Counted from the stretch's first letter, positions 1-5,714 are shown. The stretch is DNA of 5,772 nucleotides from an archaeon (GCA_024409145.1 JAKSUF010000095.1:1-5772), one strand, 5' to 3'. Notes: generated by a model not told the origin, from the sequence alone. Program-made: numbers and translations.

Positions 1-54
1 ACAGCAATGACAGAAACGAAAACTTTCGTTTCATTACTTGTAATAAAAAAATAA
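1..54 (+). CDS. 3' end of an unidentified CDS (partial)
   Basis: Frame 1 of the plus strand is open from the window edge to a TAA at 52-54 and reads TAMTETKTFVSLLVIKK. The mix of residues (Thr, Val, Leu, Glu, Lys) looks more like a protein C-terminus than the Asn/Ile/Lys-only products of the non-coding DNA here. It would be convergent with the methyltransferase gene, whose stop lies 56 bp away. Seventeen residues are too few to name a family, and frame 3 is also open to a TGA at 55-57, so the frame choice is a judgement. A 9-bp inverted repeat (13-21 with 24-32) lies inside it. Confidence 0.4.
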   Translation, partial: TAMTETKTFVSLLVIKK

Positions 55-72
55 GATGAGATATGTAGATTA

Positions 73-127
73 ATGAAATAAAAAATAATAAAATAAATAG
101 CTAAATCAATTTAATGAATTTTAGCTA
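73..127 (-). terminator. Hairpin plus T-rich tract ending the methyltransferase transcript
   Basis: A perfect 8-bp inverted repeat (TAGCTAAA at 98-105, TTTAGCTA at 120-127) with a 14-nt loop spans the stop codon of the minus-strand methyltransferase gene. Reading on along the minus strand, it is followed by a long T-rich stretch (about 97 down to 73). Archaeal RNA polymerase terminates mainly on U-rich tracts, so the tract is probably the functional part and the hairpin may be accessory. The tract also faces the convergent plus-strand gene. Confidence 0.45.
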
Positions 128-1145
128 TTACAGAAATAATACGTGTTAAACTTTTATGCATTTTAATTGAATATCTTTCCAATAAAACAAAACCCACTTC
201 ATCAAGTAATGAATCAATATCTAAAGAATCAGGACTTGCCATTACAAGAAGTGCATCTTTTTTCATACTATGTTCTATAGAAGATAAAAATTCTTTAAAA
301 ATACCATCTGTACCTTCACCACAAGTGGTTGTAGAGATTCCATATGGAGGATCAGTAATTACTGCATCGACTTCTTCAAACATTTTCATCTCACGAACAT
401 CAACAACACATGTTCTATAATTAGTAACACCTGCATAATCTAAATTAGTAGCAGCTCCTCTTTTCATCCTATAATCAATATCTGAACCAATTACCTTAGC
501 TCCAATCAAACCAGCTTCAATAAGAATACCACCAGTTCCACAGAATGGATCAAGTACAAAATCTCCTTCTTTGATTCTTGCAAGGTTTGCCATACATCTA
601 GCAAGTTTAGGACTCATACAACCTGGATGGAAGAATGGTCTTTTATGAGGTTTCATAATTTCAAAGTATTTTTTATTTAATTGGTGTTTACCATAACAAA
701 TAAAAATAGAGTCTTTATGAGCTACTACACGAATAAAAGATTTAGGTTCTTTTAAATTAACAGAAATATTATCAGTATTAGTTAAAATTAAGTGTCCAAC
801 TCTTCTTTCAGTAGCTACTGTATCTATTTCACTATTAAATCTTTTCACTCTAACAGCAAAATTCTCTTTTATATAATTAGACCAATCAATAGAAATTATT
901 TCATCTTCAAGTTTATCATATTTTACAGTAGATAATAATTGATGAACTTCATGAGTATAGCCTAATCTTTTAACTAAAATTTGATAATATTCATCAAATT
1001 TCTCATCATCTAATGATTTAAGTAAAACAAGACCAGGACAAACAACTTCCAAATCAGTTTGAATTTCTTCAACTTCTATAACTGCTTTAAGTTCTGCAAG
1101 AGGTAATTTGTCATGTTCTTGTGATAAAATTAATAATAAATCCAT
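111..1145 (-). CDS. tRNA (guanine(10)-N2)-methyltransferase, Trm-G10/Trm11 type
   Basis: This 344-aa protein fits the archaeal Trm-G10 family (COG1041), which uses S-adenosylmethionine to convert G10 of tRNA to N2-methyl- and N2,N2-dimethylguanosine. The N-terminal part (about residues 1-155) has the position and character of the THUMP-containing tRNA-binding half. The catalytic Rossmann half begins at a linker with FFHPGCMSPKLARCMANLAR (171-190). SAM motif I is DPFCGTGG (199-206), the acidic ribose-binding loop is GSDID (220-224), and the amino-methyltransferase motif IV is DPPYG (265-269). Length is normal and nothing is missing. The start is supported by AAGGAG (1151-1156) five bases upstream. 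It lies 121 bp downstream of the PH-like gene and probably has its own promoter. The family is confident; the exact product (mono- or dimethyl) rests on archaeal precedent. Confidence 0.9.
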   Translation of the reverse strand: MDLLLILSQEHDKLPLAELKAVIEVEEIQTDLEVVCPGLVLLKSLDDEKFDEYYQILVKRLGYTHEVHQLLSTVKYDKLEDEIISIDWSNYIKENFAVRVKRFNSEIDTVATERRVGHLILTNTDNISVNLKEPKSFIRVVAHKDSIFICYGKHQLNKKYFEIMKPHKRPFFHPGCMSPKLARCMANLARIKEGDFVLDPFCGTGGILIEAGLIGAKVIGSDIDYRMKRGAATNLDYAGVTNYRTCVVDVREMKMFEEVDAVITDPPYGISTTTCGEGTDGIFKEFLSSIEHSMKKDALLVMASPDSLDIDSLLDEVGFVLLERYSIKMHKSLTRIISVIAKIH

Positions 1146-1150
1146 TTTAT

Positions 1151-1156
1151 CTCCTT
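1151..1156 (-). promoter_or_regulatory. Ribosome-binding site AAGGAG of the methyltransferase gene
   Basis: AAGGAG on the minus strand lies five bases before the ATG at 1145-1143, the usual spacing for pairing with the 16S rRNA 3' end. It fixes the start. Confidence 0.75.
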
Positions 1157-1181
1157 TTTTAATCTATAGCTTAGTATTTTT

Positions 1182-1190
1182 AATATATAA
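1182..1190 (-). promoter_or_regulatory. Candidate TATA box of the methyltransferase gene
   Basis: The minus strand reads TTATATATT here, close to the methanogen TATA consensus. With archaeal spacing of about 26 bp, transcription would start near 1160, giving a short leader that still contains the AAGGAG. The spacing is consistent, but TATA-like strings are common in DNA this AT-rich. Confidence 0.4.
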
Positions 1191-1220
1191 TTTAAATCTA
1201 GACTTAAATATAATTTAAAA

Positions 1221-1261
1221 AAATCTAAATTTAATAAAATCTAAATTTAATAAAATCTAAA
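1221..1261. repeat. 16-bp-period A/T tandem repeat downstream of the PH-like gene
   Basis: The unit AAATCTAAATTTAATA occurs identically at 1221-1236 and 1237-1252, and a third partial copy runs to 1261, six bases short of the PH-like gene's stop codon. On the transcribed (minus) strand it is T-rich, so it may serve as a U-tract terminator for the 780-codon gene. It also occupies the region upstream of the methyltransferase promoter. Confidence 0.6.
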
Positions 1262-1266
1262 ATAAT

Positions 1267-3609
1267 TTAAAAGTTATCAAACTTTTTAGAATGTTTACTG
1301 AAAACATCTTTAGCAGATTTTTCTTGTTTATTTTTAGAATTATTAGACATTTTTTCATTTTGATAATTATTAGAAGAATAATCTTCATCAGAATGTTTAA
1401 AATTCTTATTATAATCATTTCTAGAGTTATGAGTATTTTTATCATTATAATTCTTTTTATTATGTCTTCTATTATTTTTATTATAGTTCTTATTATAACC
1501 TTTATTATAATCTTGATGGTTATTATGATCACCATAATTATTATTATAACTATTATGTTCACTATTATAATTATCTAAATAATCACCATTGTCTTCATAA
1601 TTATTTTTATTAGAAAGTCTTGGATTTTCTCCATTATAACCAAAAGTGAAATCATATCTTGAATTATTTTTATATTCTGAATTTTCATAATTAGGTTCAG
1701 AATTAGAGTAGTTATTATCATTTCTAGAATCAAATTTTAAATTATTATTTGAATTATCATTTATTCCAGTATTACTATTTAAATTGTTATTTAAATTATC
1801 ATCCATTCTAGAATTATTATTCAAATTGTTATTTAAATTATTATTTAAACCTTGATTGATATTATCTAATTTACTATCATCATAATTCATACCATAATTA
1901 TTCCTGTGTTGATTAAAACCATCTACAGAATTATTAATCGGATTATAATTCTGATTAGTTTGATTATGATTAACTCCTAAATTATTAGGTTGGTTAAATT
2001 CTGAATTATAATTTTGATTTATATTACTATCAACATTAGGATTAAACTGAGAATTATTTTGATTTTTGAATCTTAAATTTTCTTCATGGAATCTTTCATA
2101 ATTATCAGCAAAATATTTATCAGGATTTCTTTGATAAGAATCTCTAATTGTATTATTTTGAACTGGTTCAAATACTTCTTGACCATTAATAGATTCAGAT
2201 TGTATATAAATATTATTGAAACCTTGGTTTTGATAATTAGGATTTTCAGAATAAGAAGAACCTTGATTCATATGATTCTGATAATTAGAATTCTCAGGAA
2301 AAGCAGAACCCTGATTCATTGAATAATCATTATTATTAACATTATGATTAGCGTACTCCTTTTGAGGATTATTTTGGTTAGAGTAATTAGAATCATTTGG
2401 ATAATTATTTTGTTGATTAAAACCAGCATTATAATTAGAATTTTGGTTTAAATGTTGAGAGTAATTATCTTTATTTTGATTATAATTTTGACCTTGAGGA
2501 TAATTCTGAGCATTATTATAATTTTGGTTAAAACCTTGATTTTGAGTAGAATTGATATTCTGATTAAAACCCTGACCTTGAGGATAATTCTGATTATTAT
2601 GAGGATAATGTTGGTTGTTATTATAATTATCAAATCTATTTACATTATTCCTTTGTTGATTATAATAACTTGGACCTGCAATATAATTGTCATCAGTACT
2701 ATCATCAGCATAATCTTTTGAATAAGGAGACTGGAACTCTTTAGTTTGGTAAGAATTAGATCCATATCTCCTATCAAACTCATAAGAAGCATCATAATTA
2801 GAATTATTAGCTTTTCTTCTTAAATTATTAAGATTTCTTTTACGTTCTTTAACATCCACTAACTCCAAATCATCTAAATCAGAAATATCATTAATAGGTT
2901 CATCACTCATAGTGGAATTATGTTCTGGAGTGATTGTATCATATTCATCTTCAAAAATATTTCCATAATTTTGAGGATAATACTCTTCTTGAGGAATATA
3001 GTCCTCTTCAACCTTAAACTTATTTAAGATAGAATTTACTGCACCACTAACAGATGATTTAGCACTACTATTATCATATATAGGTCTAGGATTTCTCATG
3101 TTCTCAATAATCATTGATTCAACATTATTTGGAGAAGAAATATCTTTTAATTCAACATCTTTTCCATCATAAGCACTATATAAAGTAAGAGTACCTACTG
3201 AAATAATCCTACCGATTATATTTTGAGAAACATTAATATCTTGAATAGTATTATAAGGCATGAAAGTCTTATTTTCAGTAATAATTCCTTTTTTAACAAT
3301 AACTCTATAATCAGTAATAATATATCTTACACTATTCCAAGAAAAAATTCTCCATACAATATATAAGAAAACAAAAATTATTAAAACAAATATAGTTAAT
3401 GCATAATAACTAGTAATAGGCATTTTAGTGGAACTAATTAAGAAGGTATTCATATTTCCAATAAATTTAATACCTAAATTATATAAATAAAAGAGAATTC
3501 CTAAAACAATTAAAGCTACAAAAACACCAGTACAATTAGATATAAAGCTAGGTCTTGCTTCATATAAAATTTGCTCATTATCAATTTTATTTTTATCTCT
3601 ACCAAACAT
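1267..3609 (-). CDS. Membrane-anchored bPH2 (YdbS-like) domain protein with ~600-residue Asn/Gln-rich tail
   Basis: The function of this 780-aa protein is unknown. Residues 1-20 are charged. Two hydrophobic helices follow (about 26-50 and 67-89), separated by a ~16-residue loop, then a bPH2 (DUF304, YdbS-type) domain at about 92-172 with the characteristic run YIITDYRVIVKKGII and later VGTLTLYSA. Positive charges flank both helices on one side, so the PH domain and tail are predicted cytoplasmic. Everything after ~175 is predicted disordered: an acidic linker (~200-252), a basic patch KERKRNLNNLRRK (254-266), then Asn/Gln/Tyr-rich sequence. In residues 341-440 I count 33 Asn and 17 Gln. The last 80 residues carry 16 Lys and 3 Arg. 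Short repeats occur within the tail. YdbS-type proteins are usually under ~200 residues, so the tail is the oddity. No Shine-Dalgarno precedes the ATG, but Met1 is needed to include the first helix; the next Met is residue 53. Confidence 0.85.
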   Translation of the reverse strand: MFGRDKNKIDNEQILYEARPSFISNCTGVFVALIVLGILFYLYNLGIKFIGNMNTFLISSTKMPITSYYALTIFVLIIFVFLYIVWRIFSWNSVRYIITDYRVIVKKGIITENKTFMPYNTIQDINVSQNIIGRIISVGTLTLYSAYDGKDVELKDISSPNNVESMIIENMRNPRPIYDNSSAKSSVSGAVNSILNKFKVEEDYIPQEEYYPQNYGNIFEDEYDTITPEHNSTMSDEPINDISDLDDLELVDVKERKRNLNNLRRKANNSNYDASYEFDRRYGSNSYQTKEFQSPYSKDYADDSTDDNYIAGPSYYNQQRNNVNRFDNYNNNQHYPHNNQNYPQGQGFNQNINSTQNQGFNQNYNNAQNYPQGQNYNQNKDNYSQHLNQNSNYNAGFNQQNNYPNDSNYSNQNNPQKEYANHNVNNNDYSMNQGSAFPENSNYQNHMNQGSSYSENPNYQNQGFNNIYIQSESINGQEVFEPVQNNTIRDSYQRNPDKYFADNYERFHEENLRFKNQNNSQFNPNVDSNINQNYNSEFNQPNNLGVNHNQTNQNYNPINNSVDGFNQHRNNYGMNYDDSKLDNINQGLNNNLNNNLNNNSRMDDNLNNNLNSNTGINDNSNNNLKFDSRNDNNYSNSEPNYENSEYKNNSRYDFTFGYNGENPRLSNKNNYEDNGDYLDNYNSEHNSYNNNYGDHNNHQDYNKGYNKNYNKNNRRHNKKNYNDKNTHNSRNDYNKNFKHSDEDYSSNNYQNEKMSNNSKNKQEKSAKDVFSKHSKKFDNF
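1735..1848 (-). repeat. LNNN-type low-complexity repeat in the PH-like protein tail
   Basis: Residues 588-625 are built from repeated NNNL-like units (for example LNNNLNNNLNNN, then NLNNNLNSN, then NSNNNLKF). The DNA is an imperfect 12-bp-period repeat, so replication slippage could lengthen or shorten it. Confidence 0.7.
2224..2319 (-). repeat. 48-bp tandem duplication in the PH-like gene tail
   Basis: Two adjacent 48-bp copies (2272-2319 and 2224-2271) match at 39 of 48 bases. They encode MNQGSAFPENSNYQNH (residues 431-446) and MNQGSSYSENPNYQNQ (447-462), 11 of 16 residues identical. The reading frame is kept, so the tail appears to have grown at least partly by in-frame duplication. Confidence 0.8.
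2473..2589 (-). repeat. Spaced NYPQGQ repeats in the PH-like protein tail
   Basis: NYPQGQGFNQN (residues 341-351) and NYPQGQNYNQN (369-379) are near copies separated by 17 residues, with a related QNQGFNQN (356-363) between them. The underlying DNA shares an identical block of about 20 bases (around CCTTGAGGATAATTCTG on the plus strand). Confidence 0.7.
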
Positions 3610-3631
3610 TAGTTTATATTTATTCTTTTTA

Positions 3632-3642
3632 TTTTAAATATA
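3632..3642 (-). promoter_or_regulatory. Candidate TATA box of the PH-like gene, implying a leaderless mRNA
   Basis: The minus strand reads TATATTTAAAA here. Its centre is about 28 bp from the ATG at 3609, which is the archaeal TATA-to-start-site distance, and no GGAG-type site lies between. Together this suggests transcription begins at or very near the ATG. A second candidate, TTTTATAAT (about 3647-3655), would give a ~15-nt leader. Confidence 0.35.
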
Positions 3643-3732
3643 GTTTATTATAAAAAGTATTATAAAAATTATAAAAATTTAAAATAATGTATTAAGGCAT
3701 AAAAACACAAAAAGAGAATAAAAAAATAATCT

Positions 3733-3786
3733 AAAAATAGTAAAAATAATAAAAATAGTAAAAATAATAAAAATAGTAAAAATAAG
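3733..3786. repeat. Three tandem copies of an 18-bp A/T repeat
   Basis: The 18-bp unit AAAAATAGTAAAAATAAT occurs at 3733-3750 and 3751-3768, and again at 3769-3786 with only the last base changed (exactly 54 bp). On the minus strand this is a long pyrimidine-rich array of TTTTTA blocks about 47 bases downstream of the C/D sRNA, and it could act as a U-rich terminator for the sRNA or pan. A frame crossing it encodes repetitive Leu/Phe and is not considered a gene. Confidence 0.85.
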
Positions 3787-3832
3787 AAGACAATAGAAAA
3801 TAAACAATAATAAAATCTAGAATAAAAATAAA

Positions 3833-3892
3833 TGGCCTCAGATCGCCCATCATTCATCACGTATCAGAGCTCATAGGGTTCATCACAGGCCA
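3833..3892 (-). ncRNA. Box C/D guide sRNA (2'-O-methylation guide)
   Basis: A GC-rich island in otherwise A/T DNA holds every element of an archaeal C/D sRNA in order. These are terminal stem TGGCC (3892-3888), one T, box C GTGATGA (3886-3880), a 12-nt guide ACCCTATGAGCT (3879-3868), box D' CTGA (3867-3864), spacer TAC, box C' GTGATGA (3860-3854), a 12-nt guide ATGATGGGCGAT (3853-3842), box D CTGA (3841-3838), and closing GGCCA (3837-3833) pairing with the 5' stem. Such RNAs assemble with L7Ae, Nop5 and fibrillarin and direct 2'-O-methylation of the target base opposite the fifth guide base upstream of D or D'. That base is a C for both guides. Two perfect C boxes, two perfect D boxes and equal 12-nt guides make chance very unlikely. 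It lies 134 bp past the pan stop. Whether it has its own promoter or is processed from a longer transcript is unclear. Confidence 0.95.
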
Positions 3893-3925
3893 TATTATGA
3901 ATATAAACTATAGAATAGATAAAAT

Positions 3926-4001
3926 AATGTTTAATAAATAAAAATATTAAACATCATTTTGAATGTTATTTTGAATGTTTAATAAATAAAATATCAAACA
4001 T
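3926..4001. repeat. Duplicated hairpin-forming repeat between pan and the C/D sRNA
   Basis: Copy one (3926-3954) contains a perfect 9-bp inverted repeat, ATGTTTAAT at 3927-3935 and ATTAAACAT at 3946-3954, around a 10-nt A/T loop. Copy two (3974-4001) is nearly the same sequence with one mismatch in the stem. Between them ATTTTGAATGTT is repeated perfectly in tandem (3956-3967 and 3968-3979). It could terminate pan transcription, bind a regulator, or be remnant duplication; the sequence does not decide. Confidence 0.65.
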
Positions 4002-4026
4002 AAACTTGAATGTGGAATAGATAAAT

Positions 4027-5319
4027 CTATCCAAACATTACTCCAGCTTGAGTTTCAAATTCATTATCTTCTTCTTTTGCAAGGATTTTATCCACTGCAT
4101 TCATGAAATCATCATTAGTAATATGATCTCTTTCTTCTCTAATAGCAAACATACCTGCTTCAGTACAAACAGCTTTTAAATCTGCACCAGAGATACCCTC
4201 AGTAAGCTCTACAATTGATTCTAAATCAACAGAATCATCTAAAGCCATTTTAGAAGTATGGATTTTAAGAATTTCGCGTCTTCCATCTTCATTTGGAGCA
4301 GGTACTTCAATAAATCTATCAAACCTACCAGGTCTAAGTAATGCAGGATCTAATATATCAGGTCTATTAGTTGCACCAATAATACCTATATCCCCTCTAG
4401 ATTCGAAACCATCTAATTCAGCAAGTAACTGCATAAGAGTTCTTTGAACTTCTCTATCACCACTAGTTGAACTTTTAAGTCTTTTAGCAGCTACAGCATC
4501 AAGTTCATCAATAAAGATAATACTTGGTGCTTTTTCTTTAGCAAGCTCAAATACTTCTCTGACCATTCTTGCACCTTCACCAATGTATTTTTTAACAAAC
4601 TCAGATGCTACAACTTTAATAAAGGTAGCATTAGTTTCATTAGCTACTGCTTTTGCAAGTAATGTTTTACCAGTTCCAGGTGGACCATATAATAAAATAC
4701 CTTTAGGTGGGTCAATACCAACTTTTTCAAACAATTCAGGATGTTTAAGTGGTAACTCAACAGTTTCTTTAACCTCAATTATTTGTTCATCTAAACCACC
4801 AATAATATCATAAGTAACATCAGGTTTTTCTTCAATTTCAGTTCCAGAAACATTAGCATCTTTCTCGGAAGGAAGAATCTCAACAACACCAAAAGTTTGT
4901 TGATTTAAAGCCACTCTTGAACCAGGAGCTAATAATTTTTCATCTAAGAATTTTGAATAATTAATAAGGAAACTTGGACCAGTACTACTTTTTACAGTCA
5001 TTCTACTATCATCTAACACTTCAGTAATAGTTGCTAAGACTAAAGGAGGTGCTCTAAATCTTTCAACTTCAGCTCTTAATGACTTTAATTCACGTTCTAA
5101 ACGTATTTTTTCATTTTCAGTTAGAACTTTATCTTTTTCTAATTTTCTAACTTTCCACATAAGATTACGTTTAGTTTTATTACTTTGTTCTTTAAGTAAA
5201 GAAACTTCCTTTTCAAGTTCTTCTACAGTTTTAGAACTTTTTGAAACATTAAAACTAGTATCTTCTTCATTATCAAAATTTTTAGTTTCATCTGGAAGTT
5301 TTTGAGAAGAGTTATTCAT
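4027..5319 (-). CDS. pan: Proteasome-activating nucleotidase (PAN)
   Basis: PAN is the hexameric AAA+ ATPase that unfolds proteins and feeds them into the archaeal 20S proteasome in the cytoplasm. This 430-aa protein has the family's normal length and order. A charged disordered N-terminus (1-28) is followed by a coiled coil (about 30-89), a pair of prolines (91-92) and an OB-fold (about 93-150). The AAA+ domain has Walker A GPPGTGKT (212-219), an aromatic pore loop KYIG (244-247), Walker B IIFIDELDA (267-275, catalytic E272), sensor 1 N318 in GATNRPD, and arginine fingers R329 and R332 in LLRPGRFDR. The C-terminal helical domain contains GISGADLKAVCTEAGM (375-390). The protein ends MFG, so the C-terminal HbYX docking motif has Phe in place of Tyr. 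The start is set by AAGGAG eight bases upstream. No proteasome subunit gene lies in the window. Confidence 0.97.
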   Translation of the reverse strand: MNNSSQKLPDETKNFDNEEDTSFNVSKSSKTVEELEKEVSLLKEQSNKTKRNLMWKVRKLEKDKVLTENEKIRLERELKSLRAEVERFRAPPLVLATITEVLDDSRMTVKSSTGPSFLINYSKFLDEKLLAPGSRVALNQQTFGVVEILPSEKDANVSGTEIEEKPDVTYDIIGGLDEQIIEVKETVELPLKHPELFEKVGIDPPKGILLYGPPGTGKTLLAKAVANETNATFIKVVASEFVKKYIGEGARMVREVFELAKEKAPSIIFIDELDAVAAKRLKSSTSGDREVQRTLMQLLAELDGFESRGDIGIIGATNRPDILDPALLRPGRFDRFIEVPAPNEDGRREILKIHTSKMALDDSVDLESIVELTEGISGADLKAVCTEAGMFAIREERDHITNDDFMNAVDKILAKEEDNEFETQAGVMFG

Positions 5320-5327
5320 TATATTTT

Positions 5328-5333
5328 CTCCTT
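5328..5333 (-). promoter_or_regulatory. Ribosome-binding site AAGGAG of pan
   Basis: AAGGAG on the minus strand lies eight bases before the ATG at 5319-5317 and supports this start. Confidence 0.75.
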
Positions 5334-5603
5334 TTTATTTTACGAATAATTAAATAAAAAATATCTGTAATTTAGTTATTTAGATAAATTTAAAATAATA
5401 TACTATAATAATATTTGTTTTCATCTTATAAATATATCACTTATCTATACCGCATTAAATATATTGTAAACTTATAGAACTATTTCTTAAAAGACTAAAA
5501 ATAATCTTGAAACTATTATTAAAACAAACCATACTAAGCATATATAAATTAATAATATAAAAACTTAATAAAAATCACTATAATTAATTTAATCATGAAA
5601 AAA
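5334..5603. other. AT-rich spacer between tRNA-Thr and pan
   Basis: This 270-bp stretch, just under 300 bp, is nearly all A/T and shows no credible reading frame and no second C/D-type RNA. The best promoter element for pan is the minus-strand string ATATATTTATAA (about 5426-5437), which would give a leader of roughly 85 nt. Other TATA-like strings closer to the gene (for example around 5385-5395) are equally possible. Confidence 0.4.
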
Positions 5604-5604
5604 A
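5597..5604 (-). terminator. T-tract terminator of tRNA-Thr
   Basis: A run of seven T residues on the minus strand begins at the discriminator base and continues directly past the tRNA 3' end. A U tract of this kind is sufficient for archaeal termination, so the tRNA is probably not co-transcribed with pan. Confidence 0.5.
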
Positions 5605-5678
5605 GGACTTAGCGGGATTTGAACCCGCGACAAATTGATTACGAGTCAATCATTCTACCATAACTGAATTATAAGTCC
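5604..5678 (-). tRNA. tRNA-Thr, anticodon CGT
   Basis: The minus strand folds into a complete cloverleaf of 75 nt including discriminator. The acceptor stem is GGACTTA with TAAGTCC, the D stem ATTC with GAAT around a loop carrying the GG pair, the anticodon stem ATTGA with TCAAT around loop CTCGTAA, the variable loop TTGTC, and the T stem GCGGG with CCCGC around TTCAAAT. Anticodon CGT reads the threonine codon ACG, which should be rare in so AT-rich a genome. The discriminator is T, as expected for many archaeal tRNA-Thr. CCA is not encoded and must be added after transcription. There is no intron. Position 10 is A rather than the usual G, so this tRNA cannot be a substrate for the G10 methyltransferase at 111-1145. 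Confidence 0.96.
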
Positions 5679-5705
5679 ATAAGAATACAAATTAATAAAA
5701 AGAAG

Positions 5706-5714
5706 TATTAAATA
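5706..5714 (-). promoter_or_regulatory. Candidate TATA box of tRNA-Thr
   Basis: The minus strand reads TATTTAATA, centred about 31 bp upstream of the first tRNA base. That fits an archaeal TATA box with a start site a few bases before the tRNA. AT-rich background makes this tentative. Confidence 0.3.

Noticed and set aside
13..32. Perfect 9-bp inverted repeat as a terminator for the plus-strand gene
   Set aside because: It sits inside the apparent coding end, before the stop codon, and is not directly followed by a T tract on the plus strand, so a terminator role is not supported.
1257..1562. Ile/Lys-rich 101-codon minus-strand frame
   Set aside because: It overlaps the 3' end of the PH-like gene in another frame and its Ile/Met/Lys product is the out-of-frame reading of Asn/Tyr codons.
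1291..1578. Ile/Phe-rich plus-strand frames opposite the PH-like gene (also 2086-2322 and 2452-2721)
   Set aside because: These are antisense readings of Asn-rich codons; products are Ile-dominated, with no ribosome-binding site or recognisable domain.
3669..3860. 63-codon minus-strand frame with a Leu/Phe-rich, apparently membrane-spanning product
   Set aside because: Its start lies inside the C/D sRNA, its hydrophobic stretch is the translation of the 18-bp A/T repeat, and it lacks a ribosome-binding site.
3733..4001. Possible CRISPR array from the regularly repeated A/T units
   Set aside because: The repeats are directly adjacent or only two in number, there are no unique equal-length spacers and no cas genes.
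4017..4030. Palindrome ATAGAT-AA-ATCTAT at the pan stop codon
   Set aside because: Only six A/T-dominated pairs with a two-base loop; too weak to call a terminator or operator in this base composition.
4583..4813. 76-codon plus-strand frame opposite pan
   Set aside because: It is antisense to the conserved AAA+ core, including the Walker A region, so the openness is explained by pan's codon constraints.
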